NCBI RefSeq assembly: GCF_003096035.1 | Contig: NZ_CP029186.1 | Location: 3,578,001-3,642,000, forward strand | Length of the DNA stretch: 64,000 bases | Reading direction: 5' to 3' | Origin: Flavobacterium album | Lineage (GTDB): Bacteria > Bacteroidota > Bacteroidia > Flavobacteriales > Flavobacteriaceae | Shown here: piece after piece, positions 17,931 to 27,161 of the stretch | Layout: every line of letters begins with the position of its first letter | Numbering within the stretch: position 1 is the stretch's first letter | Notes under the pieces: generated by a model | The model's database searches: none | What the model was told of the DNA's origin: nothing | Seen by the model: the letters and a program-made list of their open reading frames with translations, nothing else | Translations under genes and position numbers: made by a program

Positions 17931-19730
17931 ATGACTAATTTAAATTATGGCATCATCGGCAATTGCCGCAGCGCGGCATTAATTTCAGATAAAGGATCAA
18001 TGGATTGGTGCTGCCTCCCGGAATTCGACTCATCCTCAGTTTTTGCAAAGATTCTCGATGAAAAAGCCGGAGGGAGCTTCGGCATAAATGCGGCGGCGGA
18101 CTACTCCATTACCCAACACTACATTAAACAGACAGCAATCCTCGTCACAGCATTCAATAACGGAAAAGATGCTTTTGAGGTCATCGACTTCATGCCGCGG
18201 TACCGGAAAGAAAATGGAGACTATCATTCCCCCCCGGAAATCATACGGTACCTGAAGAAAGTATCGGGGAGCCCCAAATTCAGCGTTCAGTATGAGCCAA
18301 AGCTCGAATATGCACAGGATGACACCAAACGCTATGTGAAAGAAGATTTCATCATCAGCGTTACCAACACAACAAAGTTTGATTCCTTGTTCCTTTATAC
18401 CAACCTCAATAAGGAAGCTGTTGTCAACGGTACGGAACTTACCTTAGAGCAGGACAGTTTTTTGCTTTTGGGCTACAATGAGAAAATATTTAACCCTACC
18501 CTGGCCAAGATAGTCCTGGAGTTTGAACGCACCAAAACCTATTGGCTTAACTGGAGCGACCGCACAACTTCGTACGCAAAATATAATAAGCAGATATCGC
18601 GCAGTGCAATTACCCTGAAACTGCTCAGCTATGAAAAGACAGGGGCGGTTTTAGCGGCCGCGACCACATCACTACCCGAGACCATTGGCGAAGTGCGTAA
18701 CTGGGATTACCGCTTCTGCTGGATCAGGGATGCCTCGATGGTGGTAAAGGTGGTTCACGAACTGGGGCATCATGAGATGGCACGGGATTACCTCCGATTT
18801 ATCATTAATCTTATTCCCGACAAAGATGAAAAGCTGCAGATAATGTACGGGATAAATGGTGAAAAGAAACTGACTGAGGAAATACTTGGCCATCTGGACG
18901 GATACATGGGGTCTAAACCGGTGCGCATTGGCAACGCTGCCTATACGCAACGCCAGAATGACATCTACGGCATCCTGATGGATGTGATTTACCAGCAGCT
19001 TACGAACTTCAGCACTGACATTGAGAATGGCGAAGAATTATGGAATATTACAAAGGGGATCGTATGGGTGGTAGAGCAGCACTGGCAGGAACCTGATAAG
19101 GGAATTTGGGAATTCCGTACAGAGGAACGGCATTTTACCTTTTCAAAGATCTTATGCTGGACAGCAATCGACCGTGCTGTTAAAGTGGCCCGGATAATGA
19201 AGAAAACTTCTAAAATAGAAAAATGGCAGCCCCTTGCCGATGCAATCAAAGAAGATATACTGAAGCATGCATGGAGCGGCGAAGTACAGGCCTTTACACA
19301 ATCTTATGGTTTGGACGATTTGGATGCATCTGTGTTATTAATGGAAAATTACGGATTTATTGATGCGATGGACCCGCGCTATGTTTCGACTGTGAAGGCA
19401 ATACAACGCGAATTATGCAATGATGGGCTGCTTTACAGGTATAAGAACAAAGATGACTTCGGGCTTCCTTCTTCATCATTTACGATCTGCACGTTTTGGT
19501 TTATAAACAGCCTTTATAAGATAGGCGAGCGCAAAGAGGCTGTAAAGCTATTTGACAAGCTGCTCTCATACAGCAACCATCTCGGCCTGTTCAGTGAAGA
19601 TATCGACTTTACGAGCAAGCGCCTTCTTGGTAATTTTCCGCAGGCGTACTCACATCTGGCGCTGATCGAGACAGCCGTCACAATGGCCGGCCTTACCGAT
19701 GAAGAAGTCATAATGGATGCCTTGCGATAA
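17931..19730 (+). CDS. Glycoside hydrolase family 15 (glucoamylase or trehalase)
   Basis: A 599-residue cytoplasmic protein. I start it at MTNLNYGIIGNCRSAALIS (17931), which is how this family normally begins; an earlier in-frame ATG at 17874 would add a non-homologous leader. After an N-terminal beta-sandwich (1-~240), an (alpha/alpha)6 barrel follows with NWDYRFCWIRDAS. The catalytic acid is probably in GIWEFRTEERHFTFSK and the base Glu in LFSEDIDF near the C-terminus. GH15 enzymes cleave alpha-glucosides, and bacterial and archaeal members next to trehalose genes have proved to be trehalases. Divergence from otsAB makes trehalose turnover the best guess. Confidence 0.88.
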   Translation: MTNLNYGIIGNCRSAALISDKGSMDWCCLPEFDSSSVFAKILDEKAGGSFGINAAADYSITQHYIKQTAILVTAFNNGKDAFEVIDFMPRYRKENGDYHSPPEIIRYLKKVSGSPKFSVQYEPKLEYAQDDTKRYVKEDFIISVTNTTKFDSLFLYTNLNKEAVVNGTELTLEQDSFLLLGYNEKIFNPTLAKIVLEFERTKTYWLNWSDRTTSYAKYNKQISRSAITLKLLSYEKTGAVLAAATTSLPETIGEVRNWDYRFCWIRDASMVVKVVHELGHHEMARDYLRFIINLIPDKDEKLQIMYGINGEKKLTEEILGHLDGYMGSKPVRIGNAAYTQRQNDIYGILMDVIYQQLTNFSTDIENGEELWNITKGIVWVVEQHWQEPDKGIWEFRTEERHFTFSKILCWTAIDRAVKVARIMKKTSKIEKWQPLADAIKEDILKHAWSGEVQAFTQSYGLDDLDASVLLMENYGFIDAMDPRYVSTVKAIQRELCNDGLLYRYKNKDDFGLPSSSFTICTFWFINSLYKIGERKEAVKLFDKLLSYSNHLGLFSEDIDFTSKRLLGNFPQAYSHLALIETAVTMAGLTDEEVIMDALR

Positions 19731-19734
19731 CAAG

Positions 19735-21477
19735 CTACATAATTAACCGTACACCTCCGAGTTCGGCCACGCGGTAAGAGAATTTATCGCTCGGGGAACC
19801 AATAAACATAAAGTTTTTCGGGATATTCCAATCTGTTGAAAGACGATCGATAAGCTCTGGCCCGAACGTGCCTGAAAGCTCTATGAATTCAATATGTATT
19901 TCAGGATAGGCCCTGTCGAGCACTTCCAGATCCGTCTTTAAGGCGGCATTGGAGTCACCGTCGTGCGCCACATTGACGATCTTTAATTTCCGGGTTGTTT
20001 CATTTTGCTGTACGTATTGCATCACCTTATTTAGTATGGCGACATCATCCCCTTTTGTAAAAAATACAAATTCCTGGGAATGTATCTTATGTTGCAACTT
20101 TCTAAGGTAGCGGTTACTTGCCACTGCAAACCGCCTGACGGGGCGATAGAGGTACTCAAGCGCATCAACACTCGTTTGAATGATGAGTGATCGGTTCAGC
20201 ATAATGGCTATTAAAATAACCGCAGGTATCAGGTACTTTATGAACGTTTTGAATGCGTCTTCATTCAAAATGATGTTACCGGCAAAACCGGTTATAACAA
20301 AAGCTATAGCCAATACGACACTAATACCTTTGGCTTTTTCGGGCCGGGGCAGCTTTTTACGTTTAACTTTCAACAGAATATTACCAATCCCGAACATTGC
20401 CATCACAGCAAGGAAAGAAAATGTATAGACCCCTGCCAGTGATTCAATTTTACCTTGCGTTGCGAATAGAACAGAGATGCAAAGTATAAAGAAGGTGACG
20501 ATGATCCGGTAGCTTGAGCCTTTTTTATTTTCATGGAGAAAATAATTGGGAAGCAATCTGTCAAGGGTGATCCGCTTCAACAGCCCGCTTACGCCAACGA
20601 AAGAAGTAAGGACTGCACCGCATAGCACAAGGACAGCATCTATAGAAATAAGCCATCCAAGCCACCCCCCGCCTGTAGTAGCGCCTAAATACGCCAGCAG
20701 CGATTCCTTATGTTCTCCCAACTGTACCAATGGTATGATTGCAATGATCAGCAGCGCTATGACGGGATTAAAGAAACTAACCACAACCCACATATTCCTA
20801 AGAGTCTTCCTGAATACCCCCGGCTTTTGCTCTTCCACAAAGTTCGCAGAACTCTCAAATCCCGAGATGCCCAGCATTGCTGCCGAAAAACCAAGAAACA
20901 GCGTAAAAATTATTCCTTTGGGATTTACAGGCAGTTCCCAGTTAAGGGATAAAGTAGCAGTGCCATTGGTTAATAGAAAATATACGGAGGCCACCACCAG
21001 CAGCGACAGCGACAGCAGGTGTATCAAAAATATGCATACTGCAACAGCGGCTGACTCTCCTATTCCCTTTATCGCCAGAATTGTAAAAAAAAGCAATACG
21101 ATAGCAGTCGCAGGAATGACATCAAATCCCTGAAAAAGGTGGTGCAGATAATGCATTGCCTCGCTCGCAGAAATGACTGCTGTTGCCATGTAAGACAGTA
21201 CGGTAAGTATGGCTGCAAGTGCTGCCACCCTTTTTGATGAGGTATTCAGAAGCACATTGTACGCTCCTCCGTTCAGGGGGAGCGCGCCAACAACCTCGCC
21301 GTATATCTTTCTAAAGAGATAGAGTACCAATGCAACAATTAATAATGAAACCCAGGCATACTGCCCCGCATATACTATTGTGAGGGCTGAAACGTAAAGG
21401 CAGGAGGAACTGATATCATTGCCGCAAATCGCAGTGGCCTGAAGCTCGTTAAGCTTATGAGGATCTCTTGAACCCAT
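19735..21477 (-). CDS. APC-superfamily amino acid permease with soluble C-terminal domain
   Basis: A 580-residue protein. About twelve membrane segments run to residue ~430 (ATAICGNDISSSCLYVSA at the N-terminus, GALPLNGGAYNVLLNT, LGFSAAMLGISGFESSANFVE), with the APC features of a broken first helix and Gly-rich substrate loops. The last ~130 residues are a predicted cytoplasmic alpha/beta domain (RKLKIVNVAHDGDSN, IHIEFIELSGTFG, FMFIGSPSDKFS) that resembles a universal-stress-type or regulatory fold. The substrate is unknown. It converges on the GH15 gene with a 4-bp gap. Confidence 0.82.
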   Translation of the reverse strand: MGSRDPHKLNELQATAICGNDISSSCLYVSALTIVYAGQYAWVSLLIVALVLYLFRKIYGEVVGALPLNGGAYNVLLNTSSKRVAALAAILTVLSYMATAVISASEAMHYLHHLFQGFDVIPATAIVLLFFTILAIKGIGESAAVAVCIFLIHLLSLSLLVVASVYFLLTNGTATLSLNWELPVNPKGIIFTLFLGFSAAMLGISGFESSANFVEEQKPGVFRKTLRNMWVVVSFFNPVIALLIIAIIPLVQLGEHKESLLAYLGATTGGGWLGWLISIDAVLVLCGAVLTSFVGVSGLLKRITLDRLLPNYFLHENKKGSSYRIIVTFFILCISVLFATQGKIESLAGVYTFSFLAVMAMFGIGNILLKVKRKKLPRPEKAKGISVVLAIAFVITGFAGNIILNEDAFKTFIKYLIPAVILIAIMLNRSLIIQTSVDALEYLYRPVRRFAVASNRYLRKLQHKIHSQEFVFFTKGDDVAILNKVMQYVQQNETTRKLKIVNVAHDGDSNAALKTDLEVLDRAYPEIHIEFIELSGTFGPELIDRLSTDWNIPKNFMFIGSPSDKFSYRVAELGGVRLIM

Positions 21478-22053
21478 ATTTATTTTAGTTTATTATAAAG
21501 TTACTACTTGCTTTGCCCCTGGCAGGTATTTCATTCTTAAATTTTTCTTAAAGGAGTATACAGGTGCTATAAAGTACAGTTAAATGATATTTGCAAAGGC
21601 AGCATCTGGAACCTTAGTAGTATAGTATATGCAAAATAAGAGCAATAGTCAAGCTGAGAAGGTGTGATAATAAATCGACTTAAAACAGAAAGTTGAATCG
21701 CTTTTCACGGTACAATTCCTTTGATATTCCTGCGCAACCTCATGGAAGCGGGTAAGAGAAGCTGCGCATCCTGGGTAATCAACACACCTCTATGTACAAC
21801 ACAGAACGTATTGCAAGCATGGCACTTTAAGAAAGTTTTGCGGTATTTTAAAGTTTCTTTAAGGGTATTGCATAATACTACCCCTAACTTTGTAAAATTG
21901 TTCCGGCAAACCCTGGCACCCACCTGGCGCATCGCGCAACTTAGTCTCCTAACTATAACATCTGAGGAATTTACATTCCGGCTACGGCTATATTTCTATT
22001 ATTGGTGCTTTGCGGTTAGCCGCTATCGTTTAACCTTAAAATAGAACGCAAAA
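21478..22053. other. 576-bp intergenic region upstream of mscS
   Basis: It holds promoters for the divergent permease and mscS genes. A perfect -7 element TAACTTTG at 21885-21892 points toward mscS but has no convincing -33 partner. An imperfect inverted repeat (GGGTATT with AATACTACCC) lies at 21863-21883. An open frame over 21721-22044 has no protein-like composition and no family match. No RNA gene was recognised. Confidence 0.5.
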
Positions 22054-23100
22054 ATGAATGACCTTTTTAACGCAACTTTTTTGGGCAACCCCGCAAAGGA
22101 CTGGTTTATTGTAACAGGAATAATTACAGGGCTGATGATACTGCTGAAGGTTGTTAAACTTCTGGTTATACGGCGCATAAAAAAGTGGGCGTCAGGCACA
22201 TCAACCTCATGGGATGACTTTATAATCAAAATGATAGAGCGTAATGTGCTTCCTATACTTTATGTAGCGGCCTTCTACTTCCCGCTGATGTCACTCGATT
22301 TTTCCGCCAGCGCCGCCAATATCCTTCAGGTCGCTTTTTTGATAGTCCTTACCTTTTTTATACTGCGCACCATCAGCGCCACATTTAAGAAATTTATATT
22401 CACCTTCATTAGCCGGGAGGAAGACAGTGAAACTAAGGAAAAGCAGGCCGCAGGCCTCATTGTGGTGGCAAACATCATTATTTGGGTGCTGGGAATTATA
22501 TTCCTGATAGACAATTTAGGCTACAATGTGACGACCCTCATAGCCGGTTTGGGCGTGGGAGGTATCGCAATTGCACTTGCGGCGCAGGCTGTTTTGGGGG
22601 ATCTCTTCAGCTACTTTGTCATCTTTTTTGACCGACCCTTTGAAATAGGAGATTTTGTAACCCTGGATTCCGAAGCCGGCGTGATTGAATATATAGGCAT
22701 TAAGACTACGCGCATACGTACCCTTAGTGGCGAACAGCTCATTTGTTCTAATACAGACCTGACTAATTCCCGGTTGCACAATTACAAACGGATGGAAAAA
22801 AGGCGTGTTGTATTTAAGCTGGGGGTAACTTACCAAACGCCGCAGGAGCAATTACGATTAATTCCAGAAATCGTAAAAAGTATTATCGAAGCTACACCTG
22901 AGGTCCAGCTCGACCGTGGGCATTTTTCAGCTTTTAATGATTCCAGTCTGGATTTTGAATTTGTGTATTATGTCCTAAGTCCCGATTATACTATTTATAT
23001 GGACCGACAGCAAAAGATTTATCTTGATATTGTCGCCAAATTTGAGGCAGAACATATTGATTTTGCATATCCTACACGCACTTTATTTATAGCGCAATAG
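22054..23100 (+). CDS. mscS: MscS-family small-conductance mechanosensitive channel
   Basis: A 348-residue protein with four predicted N-terminal membrane segments. The pore helix and beta domain follow: TTLIAGLGVGGIAIALAAQA (TM3 with the alternating Gly/Ala packing of MscS), GDLFSYFVIFFDRPFEIGDF, and the beta strand GVIEYIGIKTTRIRTLSGEQ. The C-terminal alpha/beta cage domain ends near AYPTRTLFI. It opens on membrane tension during hypo-osmotic shock and releases solutes such as the trehalose made by otsAB nearby. Confidence 0.92.
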   Translation: MNDLFNATFLGNPAKDWFIVTGIITGLMILLKVVKLLVIRRIKKWASGTSTSWDDFIIKMIERNVLPILYVAAFYFPLMSLDFSASAANILQVAFLIVLTFFILRTISATFKKFIFTFISREEDSETKEKQAAGLIVVANIIIWVLGIIFLIDNLGYNVTTLIAGLGVGGIAIALAAQAVLGDLFSYFVIFFDRPFEIGDFVTLDSEAGVIEYIGIKTTRIRTLSGEQLICSNTDLTNSRLHNYKRMEKRRVVFKLGVTYQTPQEQLRLIPEIVKSIIEATPEVQLDRGHFSAFNDSSLDFEFVYYVLSPDYTIYMDRQQKIYLDIVAKFEAEHIDFAYPTRTLFIAQ

Positions 23101-23435
23101 GCACCCTACCCGATTTATCTTTTAAGCATTTTAGCGCAGGCAGCATTGGTAAATGGTATATACAGAATGCGATCCCGTGTACTTAAATATTAACATTTGT
23201 TCATAGAGATAATAAGCATTGCCGTACAAAACTACATTTATTACATCGTTTTAAATAATTGTCACCAACTACGCCTTTCAACAGTCGTTAAACTTCACTC
23301 AAAGTGACTAAAATCACTAAATTAAGGAAGGGTTTGTTTATCGAAAATGCGTTATCTTTGAACATAATCGCTCGGCAGGGAGCTTTTATCAGCCAGCGAT
23401 TAACTCATTCCTGCTAAAATATTTTTTATTACCTA
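23101..23435. other. 335-bp intergenic region upstream of the PAS kinase
   Basis: It contains a good promoter at 23333-23360 (listed separately) and otherwise AT-rich sequence. No ORF or RNA was recognised. Confidence 0.55.
23333..23360 (+). promoter_or_regulatory. Bacteroidota-type promoter of the PAS kinase
   Basis: A -33 TTTG (23333-23336) and a perfect -7 TATCTTTG (23353-23360) with a 16-bp spacer fit the flavobacterial consensus (TTTG, about 16-20 bp, TAnnTTTG). The start codon is 75 bp downstream. Confidence 0.65.
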
Positions 23436-24944
23436 ATGGAAATAGAACAAATATATCTGCTCAGGAGTGTTATCGACAATGCGCCTTATCCTATGGGAGT
23501 ATATGTTGGAGATGACTTTACTATTGAGCTTGCAAACAAGTCGATGATAGCTACTTACGGAAAGGGTAATGATGTTATTGGAAAATCATACCGTAAGTTA
23601 CTGCCTGAACTAAATGACCAGCAAATTTTTGATCAGATTGAACGAGTACGCAGTACAGGTATACCCTTTCACGCAAAAGATCAACGGGTTGATCTGGTCA
23701 TAGATGGAGTGAGAAAGGTCCATTACTTCAATTACAGCTTTACTCCGATTTATACTCCTGAAGGGGCAATTTACGGGGTCATGAATACAGGTATGGATGT
23801 AACGGACCTGAATAATGCGCGGCAAAAAGTAATTGAAGGCGAAGATAAATTAAAGATGGCAATTGATAATGCTAATCTGGGTACTTACGAAATCAACTTC
23901 TCTGATAATTTTATACGCACATCAGGAAAGTTTAATGAAATTTGGAAGGTGTCGCCGCCAATTACAAATGACCACCTAATCTCAAAAATACATCCGGATG
24001 ACCTAATTGTACGCCAAAAGGCTTTGGAGGCAGGAGAAATAGTTGGAAAAATGGATTATGAAGTCCGTATTATACATGATGATGGCTCAATTCGCTGGCT
24101 GCGGATTAATGCAATTTACCTGACGGATGATTATGATAATCGCGTTGGCTTATATGGCACTGTGCAGGATATTACAGAGGAAAGGGATTTTAGCAGGCAG
24201 CTGTTGCAACAGGTAAAAGAAAGGACAGAAGACTTACATCGTTCTAATGATAATCTCAGGCAGTTTGCACACGTTATCAGCCATGACATGAAAGAGCCAT
24301 TGCGTAAAATTGAGTTTTTCAACAGCAGGATGCGCGATGAAGTTTTAAGCGGGTCAACAGAGGGTTTGAGATACAGTGAGAAAATCGCTAAATCAGCTAC
24401 CAGAATGAACATGCTTATTGACGGGGTGCTTACTTATTCAAAGCATAACAAGGCCTTTTATAAAATCGAAACTGTTGATCTTAATGATGTGCTTAACAGT
24501 GTTACTTCAGATTTAGAGCTCACGATACTTGAAAAAAATGCGAATATAACTTCTGATGAGCTGCCTGCTGTACAAGGAGCGCTTATCTTATTAAATCAGC
24601 TTTTTTATAACCTTATTGCAAACAGCCTTAAGTTCAGCAGGCCCGGAATACCTCCTGATATTTGTATTACCCATAAATTTCAGTACCTGGAAGACGAAAA
24701 TAAAGTGGTTTTATCATTTCGGGATAATGGGGTTGGTTTTGACCAGAAGCATGCTGCAAGAATCTTTGAACCCTTTACCCGCCTTCATTCACAAGACGAA
24801 TATGATGGGACAGGGCTTGGCTTATCTCTTTGCCAGAAAATAGCAACCCGGCATCATGGTAATATAAGAGCGCATGGTATCCCTGGCGAAGGCAGCCTGA
24901 TTGAGGTTTCGCTCCCCCTGAACCAATCTGTGATTGAGGTATAA
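23436..24944 (+). CDS. Cytosolic PAS-domain sensor histidine kinase
   Basis: A 502-residue protein without signal peptide or membrane segments. Two PAS domains are visible: residues ~8-125 (NAPYPMGVYVGDDFTIELAN, GVMNTGMDVTDL) and ~135-255 with a PAC segment (GLYGTVQDITEERD). The HisKA phospho-site is in FAHVISHDMKEPLRKIEFF (about residue 285). The HATPase domain has a N-box FYNLIANSLKFS, DNGVGF and GTGLGLS. Phytochrome-like kinases share this H-box style. The next gene (25258), same strand, is a REC-AraC regulator and may be its partner, though 313 bp lie between. Confidence 0.9.
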   Translation: MEIEQIYLLRSVIDNAPYPMGVYVGDDFTIELANKSMIATYGKGNDVIGKSYRKLLPELNDQQIFDQIERVRSTGIPFHAKDQRVDLVIDGVRKVHYFNYSFTPIYTPEGAIYGVMNTGMDVTDLNNARQKVIEGEDKLKMAIDNANLGTYEINFSDNFIRTSGKFNEIWKVSPPITNDHLISKIHPDDLIVRQKALEAGEIVGKMDYEVRIIHDDGSIRWLRINAIYLTDDYDNRVGLYGTVQDITEERDFSRQLLQQVKERTEDLHRSNDNLRQFAHVISHDMKEPLRKIEFFNSRMRDEVLSGSTEGLRYSEKIAKSATRMNMLIDGVLTYSKHNKAFYKIETVDLNDVLNSVTSDLELTILEKNANITSDELPAVQGALILLNQLFYNLIANSLKFSRPGIPPDICITHKFQYLEDENKVVLSFRDNGVGFDQKHAARIFEPFTRLHSQDEYDGTGLGLSLCQKIATRHHGNIRAHGIPGEGSLIEVSLPLNQSVIEV

Positions 24945-25257
24945 ATTGCCGGCAGTTCCGAAGCAGATTTTTACTCCTGGCTATTGCTATTAGCAGTGCT
25001 TTTTAATCTGTATTACCGTGTTGAGTATGTAAAAATCAATAAATTTCTTTCACCTCCTGTTATAATACTTCATACGGCAAAGTATTTTGTTATCGATTAC
25101 AATATACTCCTAAAAAACAGTGAATTTACAGGTAAAACAAGTAAAATATTAACCTTTGTTTAGTAATATATATATTACAAAAAATATGTTAATATTGCCT
25201 AAAATTGACTAATTTTATGCGTATATTAAATAATCGCTACACGCCAGTCAATTAGAA
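24945..25257. other. 313-bp intergenic region with 16-bp palindrome
   Basis: An AT-rich region between the PAS kinase and the REC-AraC gene. A perfect 16-bp palindrome, GTAATATATATATTAC, lies at 25163-25178, about 80 bp before the regulator start, and might be an operator. A TTTG at 25155-25158 is a possible -33 element without a clear -7 partner. Confidence 0.4.
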
Positions 25258-26013
25258 ATGTCATTTATAGCAATTATAGAAGATGAACCCCTCATCGCCA
25301 GGGATATACAGGATATTCTGGAAAAGGAAGGCCACGAATGTATGGCCGGCTTTAGCAATTATGAATCTGCCGTTGCGGCGATTGAAATGTATCCGTTCAA
25401 CCTCATACTTGTAGACATCATGCTCCAGGGCAGGGACGACGGCATCCGCATTGGGGAATACCTGCATGAAAAAAAAGCAATCCCTTTTATTTTTATAACA
25501 TCATTGCATGACAAGGAAACCCTGTTCCGCCTGTCAAAAATCTATGTCTTCGGCTACATAGTTAAACCCTTTAAGCCTGCAGATATAATAATCAATGTTG
25601 AACTTGTACTTCACCGATACAGGCATGTAAATAATGCGGCCACTACCCCTGCACCTGAAATTGCCGATGATGTGCCTTACCAGATACGAAAGGCAATTAA
25701 CTACATACACGACAACATTTTCGAAAAAATATACCTGGACGACCTTGCCGCGCAAACACGGTGGAAAAAAAACCACTTTATCAGTATGTTTACGAAGACA
25801 TTAAACATAACGCCGCACCAGTATATCCTCCAATGCAAAATCCGGAAAGCTATGGCGATGCTGAGCGCTGATGATGGTATTGCGGCTGCCGCAGTTGCCT
25901 TCGACCTCGGCTTCAAGAGCTATAGCTCTTTCAGCAAACTGTTTAAAAAAGTAGCCGGTTTAACCATAGAAGACTACAGAAAAAAGGAAATGCTGCGCAG
26001 GCACCTGCAATAG
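25258..26013 (+). CDS. Response regulator, REC plus AraC-type HTH (paralogue)
   Basis: A 251-residue protein. The receiver is at 1-120 (acidic EDEP, acceptor Asp in LILVDIMLQ about residue 53, Lys in VKPFKPAD). The AraC-type HTH is at 150-250 (AQTRWKKNHFISMFTKTLN; AFDLGFKSYSSFSKLFKKVA). The layout and the linker motif RWKKNH/KWKKHH match the regulator at 1196-1951, so the two are paralogues. It probably answers to the PAS kinase upstream. It converges on the LytTR gene with a 2-bp gap. Confidence 0.88.
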   Translation: MSFIAIIEDEPLIARDIQDILEKEGHECMAGFSNYESAVAAIEMYPFNLILVDIMLQGRDDGIRIGEYLHEKKAIPFIFITSLHDKETLFRLSKIYVFGYIVKPFKPADIIINVELVLHRYRHVNNAATTPAPEIADDVPYQIRKAINYIHDNIFEKIYLDDLAAQTRWKKNHFISMFTKTLNITPHQYILQCKIRKAMAMLSADDGIAAAAVAFDLGFKSYSSFSKLFKKVAGLTIEDYRKKEMLRRHLQ

Positions 26014-26015
26014 CG

Positions 26016-26768
26016 CTAATCAAACCCTATATCCATTGACTGCAGGAACTGGTTAAATTCCATTATTTTGCGCTTTGCCACGGCTACACTGGAACCGTCT
26101 ATAAATTCGCATTGCATGCCGTCTTTCTTGTTTACCCGCTTTACATATTCAAAATTGATTATAGAGGAACGGCTTGCCCGAAAAAAGTAACGCTGCCCCG
26201 AAAGGATATTATCATACACCGAAAGATTTTTCGAAGCCAGCAGTTTTGTGCCGTCTACCAGCCGGAACTCGGTATAACGGCCATCGGCAACACAGTACAA
26301 AAGGTCTTTGAGCTTTATGATCTCGTAACTGTTAACCGATGAAATAATAAAAAAACTCCTCTCGTCCACAGCTGGCTTATACTGGTTTTTGGTTACCATC
26401 CTGCGGTTCTTTATGTTCAGCAGGGCCTTATCTACGGTAGCGGTAAGCGCATCCTTTTCTATAGGCTTTAGTACAAAACCCGAAGCATTAAATTCGTATG
26501 CCTTTGCAGCATCCATTTTGTCGGACGACAAAAATATTACCTCCGGCTGTAGTTTTAACCTGTTTAATGCGGCCGGCACTTCCAGTCCCGAACCTGCGCA
26601 GTCTATAAAAATAAGGTCGGGCTGTAGTGTGCATGCGGGATCCTGTAGGTTCGCGCCCTCCATGTCAAAAGGCATTATTACAATCTCGAAAAAAATGTCA
26701 TTCAGCATTTCTTTTAAAACATGGGCCGCATGACGGTCTTCATCAATTATTATTGCTTTAAATGTCAT
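26016..26768 (-). CDS. LytTR-type response regulator
   Basis: A 250-residue protein. The start at 26768 (MTFKAIIIDEDRHAAHV) fits the receiver fold; upstream in-frame codons run through a terminator hairpin and are not coding. The receiver is at 1-120 with acidic DED, acceptor Asp in LIFIDCAGS and Lys in VLKPIEKD. The LytTR DNA-binding domain is at ~145-245 (VNSYEIIKLKDLLYCVADGR, RYFFRASRSSIINFEYVKRV). The LytS/YpdA-type membrane kinase that normally pairs with this class is not in the window, so it is an orphan here. Confidence 0.9.
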   Translation of the reverse strand: MTFKAIIIDEDRHAAHVLKEMLNDIFFEIVIMPFDMEGANLQDPACTLQPDLIFIDCAGSGLEVPAALNRLKLQPEVIFLSSDKMDAAKAYEFNASGFVLKPIEKDALTATVDKALLNIKNRRMVTKNQYKPAVDERSFFIISSVNSYEIIKLKDLLYCVADGRYTEFRLVDGTKLLASKNLSVYDNILSGQRYFFRASRSSIINFEYVKRVNKKDGMQCEFIDGSSVAVAKRKIMEFNQFLQSMDIGFD

Positions 26769-26878
26769 TGTAAGGTATGGTTTGCTTTGCGAAATTAACA
26801 TTTCGCCACCAATCGGGTGTGCGAAAAAAAAGCCTGACATGTCAAAAATTAAGATTTTTTTAACATTTATTGACCTAC

Positions 26879-26909
26879 AAAAAAACCGCAGGCATTTTTG
26901 CCTGCGGTT
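26879..26909 (-). terminator. Strong intrinsic terminator (unit 1)
   Basis: Stem AACCGCAGGC (26884-26893) with GCCTGCGGTT (26900-26909) and a 6-base loop; on the minus strand seven or more T residues follow (26879-26885). It ends transcription arriving from the 27162-34980 operon. A second hairpin with 7-bp arms (CCAAAGG/CCTTTGG, 26919-26939) precedes it. Confidence 0.75.
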
Positions 26910-26997
26910 CATCCAAACCCAAAGGCAACCAACCTTTGGCATCCAACTAAACTGACTGTTCATTAACTACGGGCCGGTTTTCACCCGTTAAAATAAA

Positions 26998-27052
26998 CCG
27001 CAGGCTTTTATGCCTGCGGCTTCCCAAAAACGAAGGCTATTCTGCAGCCTTC
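26998..27052 (-). repeat. Second hairpin pair, copy of the terminator unit
   Basis: CCGCAGGC (26998-27005) pairs with GCCTGCGG (27012-27019). Next to it GAAGGCT (27032-27038) pairs with AGCCTTC (27046-27052). This repeats the architecture of unit 1, with the same 8-bp stem but no long T tract, so it may be an incomplete terminator or part of a structured RNA. Confidence 0.5.
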
Positions 27053-27161
27053 CCCTCACAAAATTATTCCTTTAATAATTTTATATACATCAGGGCTTGG
27101 TGGCACACCCTGTTGCGGTAATACCGAAAGTTAAAGCATCCGGCATTTAAAATCATAATAG

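Larger units (their letters stand above)
26769..27161. other. 393-bp region with two hairpin pairs
   Basis: It lies downstream (minus strand) of the surface-protein operon and upstream of the LytTR gene. It holds two similar units, 26884-26939 and 26998-27052, each made of a CCGCAGGC/GCCTGCGG hairpin next to a second 7-bp hairpin; the units are 114 bp apart. Short minus-strand frames just after the thioredoxin stop (for example MPDALTFG and 10 further residues) are too short to support. Confidence 0.5.

Noticed and set aside
21721..22044. 107-codon frame upstream of mscS
   Set aside because: Overlaps an equally long opposite frame and the probable promoter; reads as noncoding.
26769..26963. 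65-residue N-terminal extension of the LytTR regulator
   Set aside because: It would read through the terminator hairpin at 26879-26909, and the receiver fold starts at MTFKAIII (26768).
27061..27161. Short peptides just after the thioredoxin gene (18-30 codons)
   Set aside because: Three short frames overlap with no ribosome site or recognisable pattern; chance is as likely.
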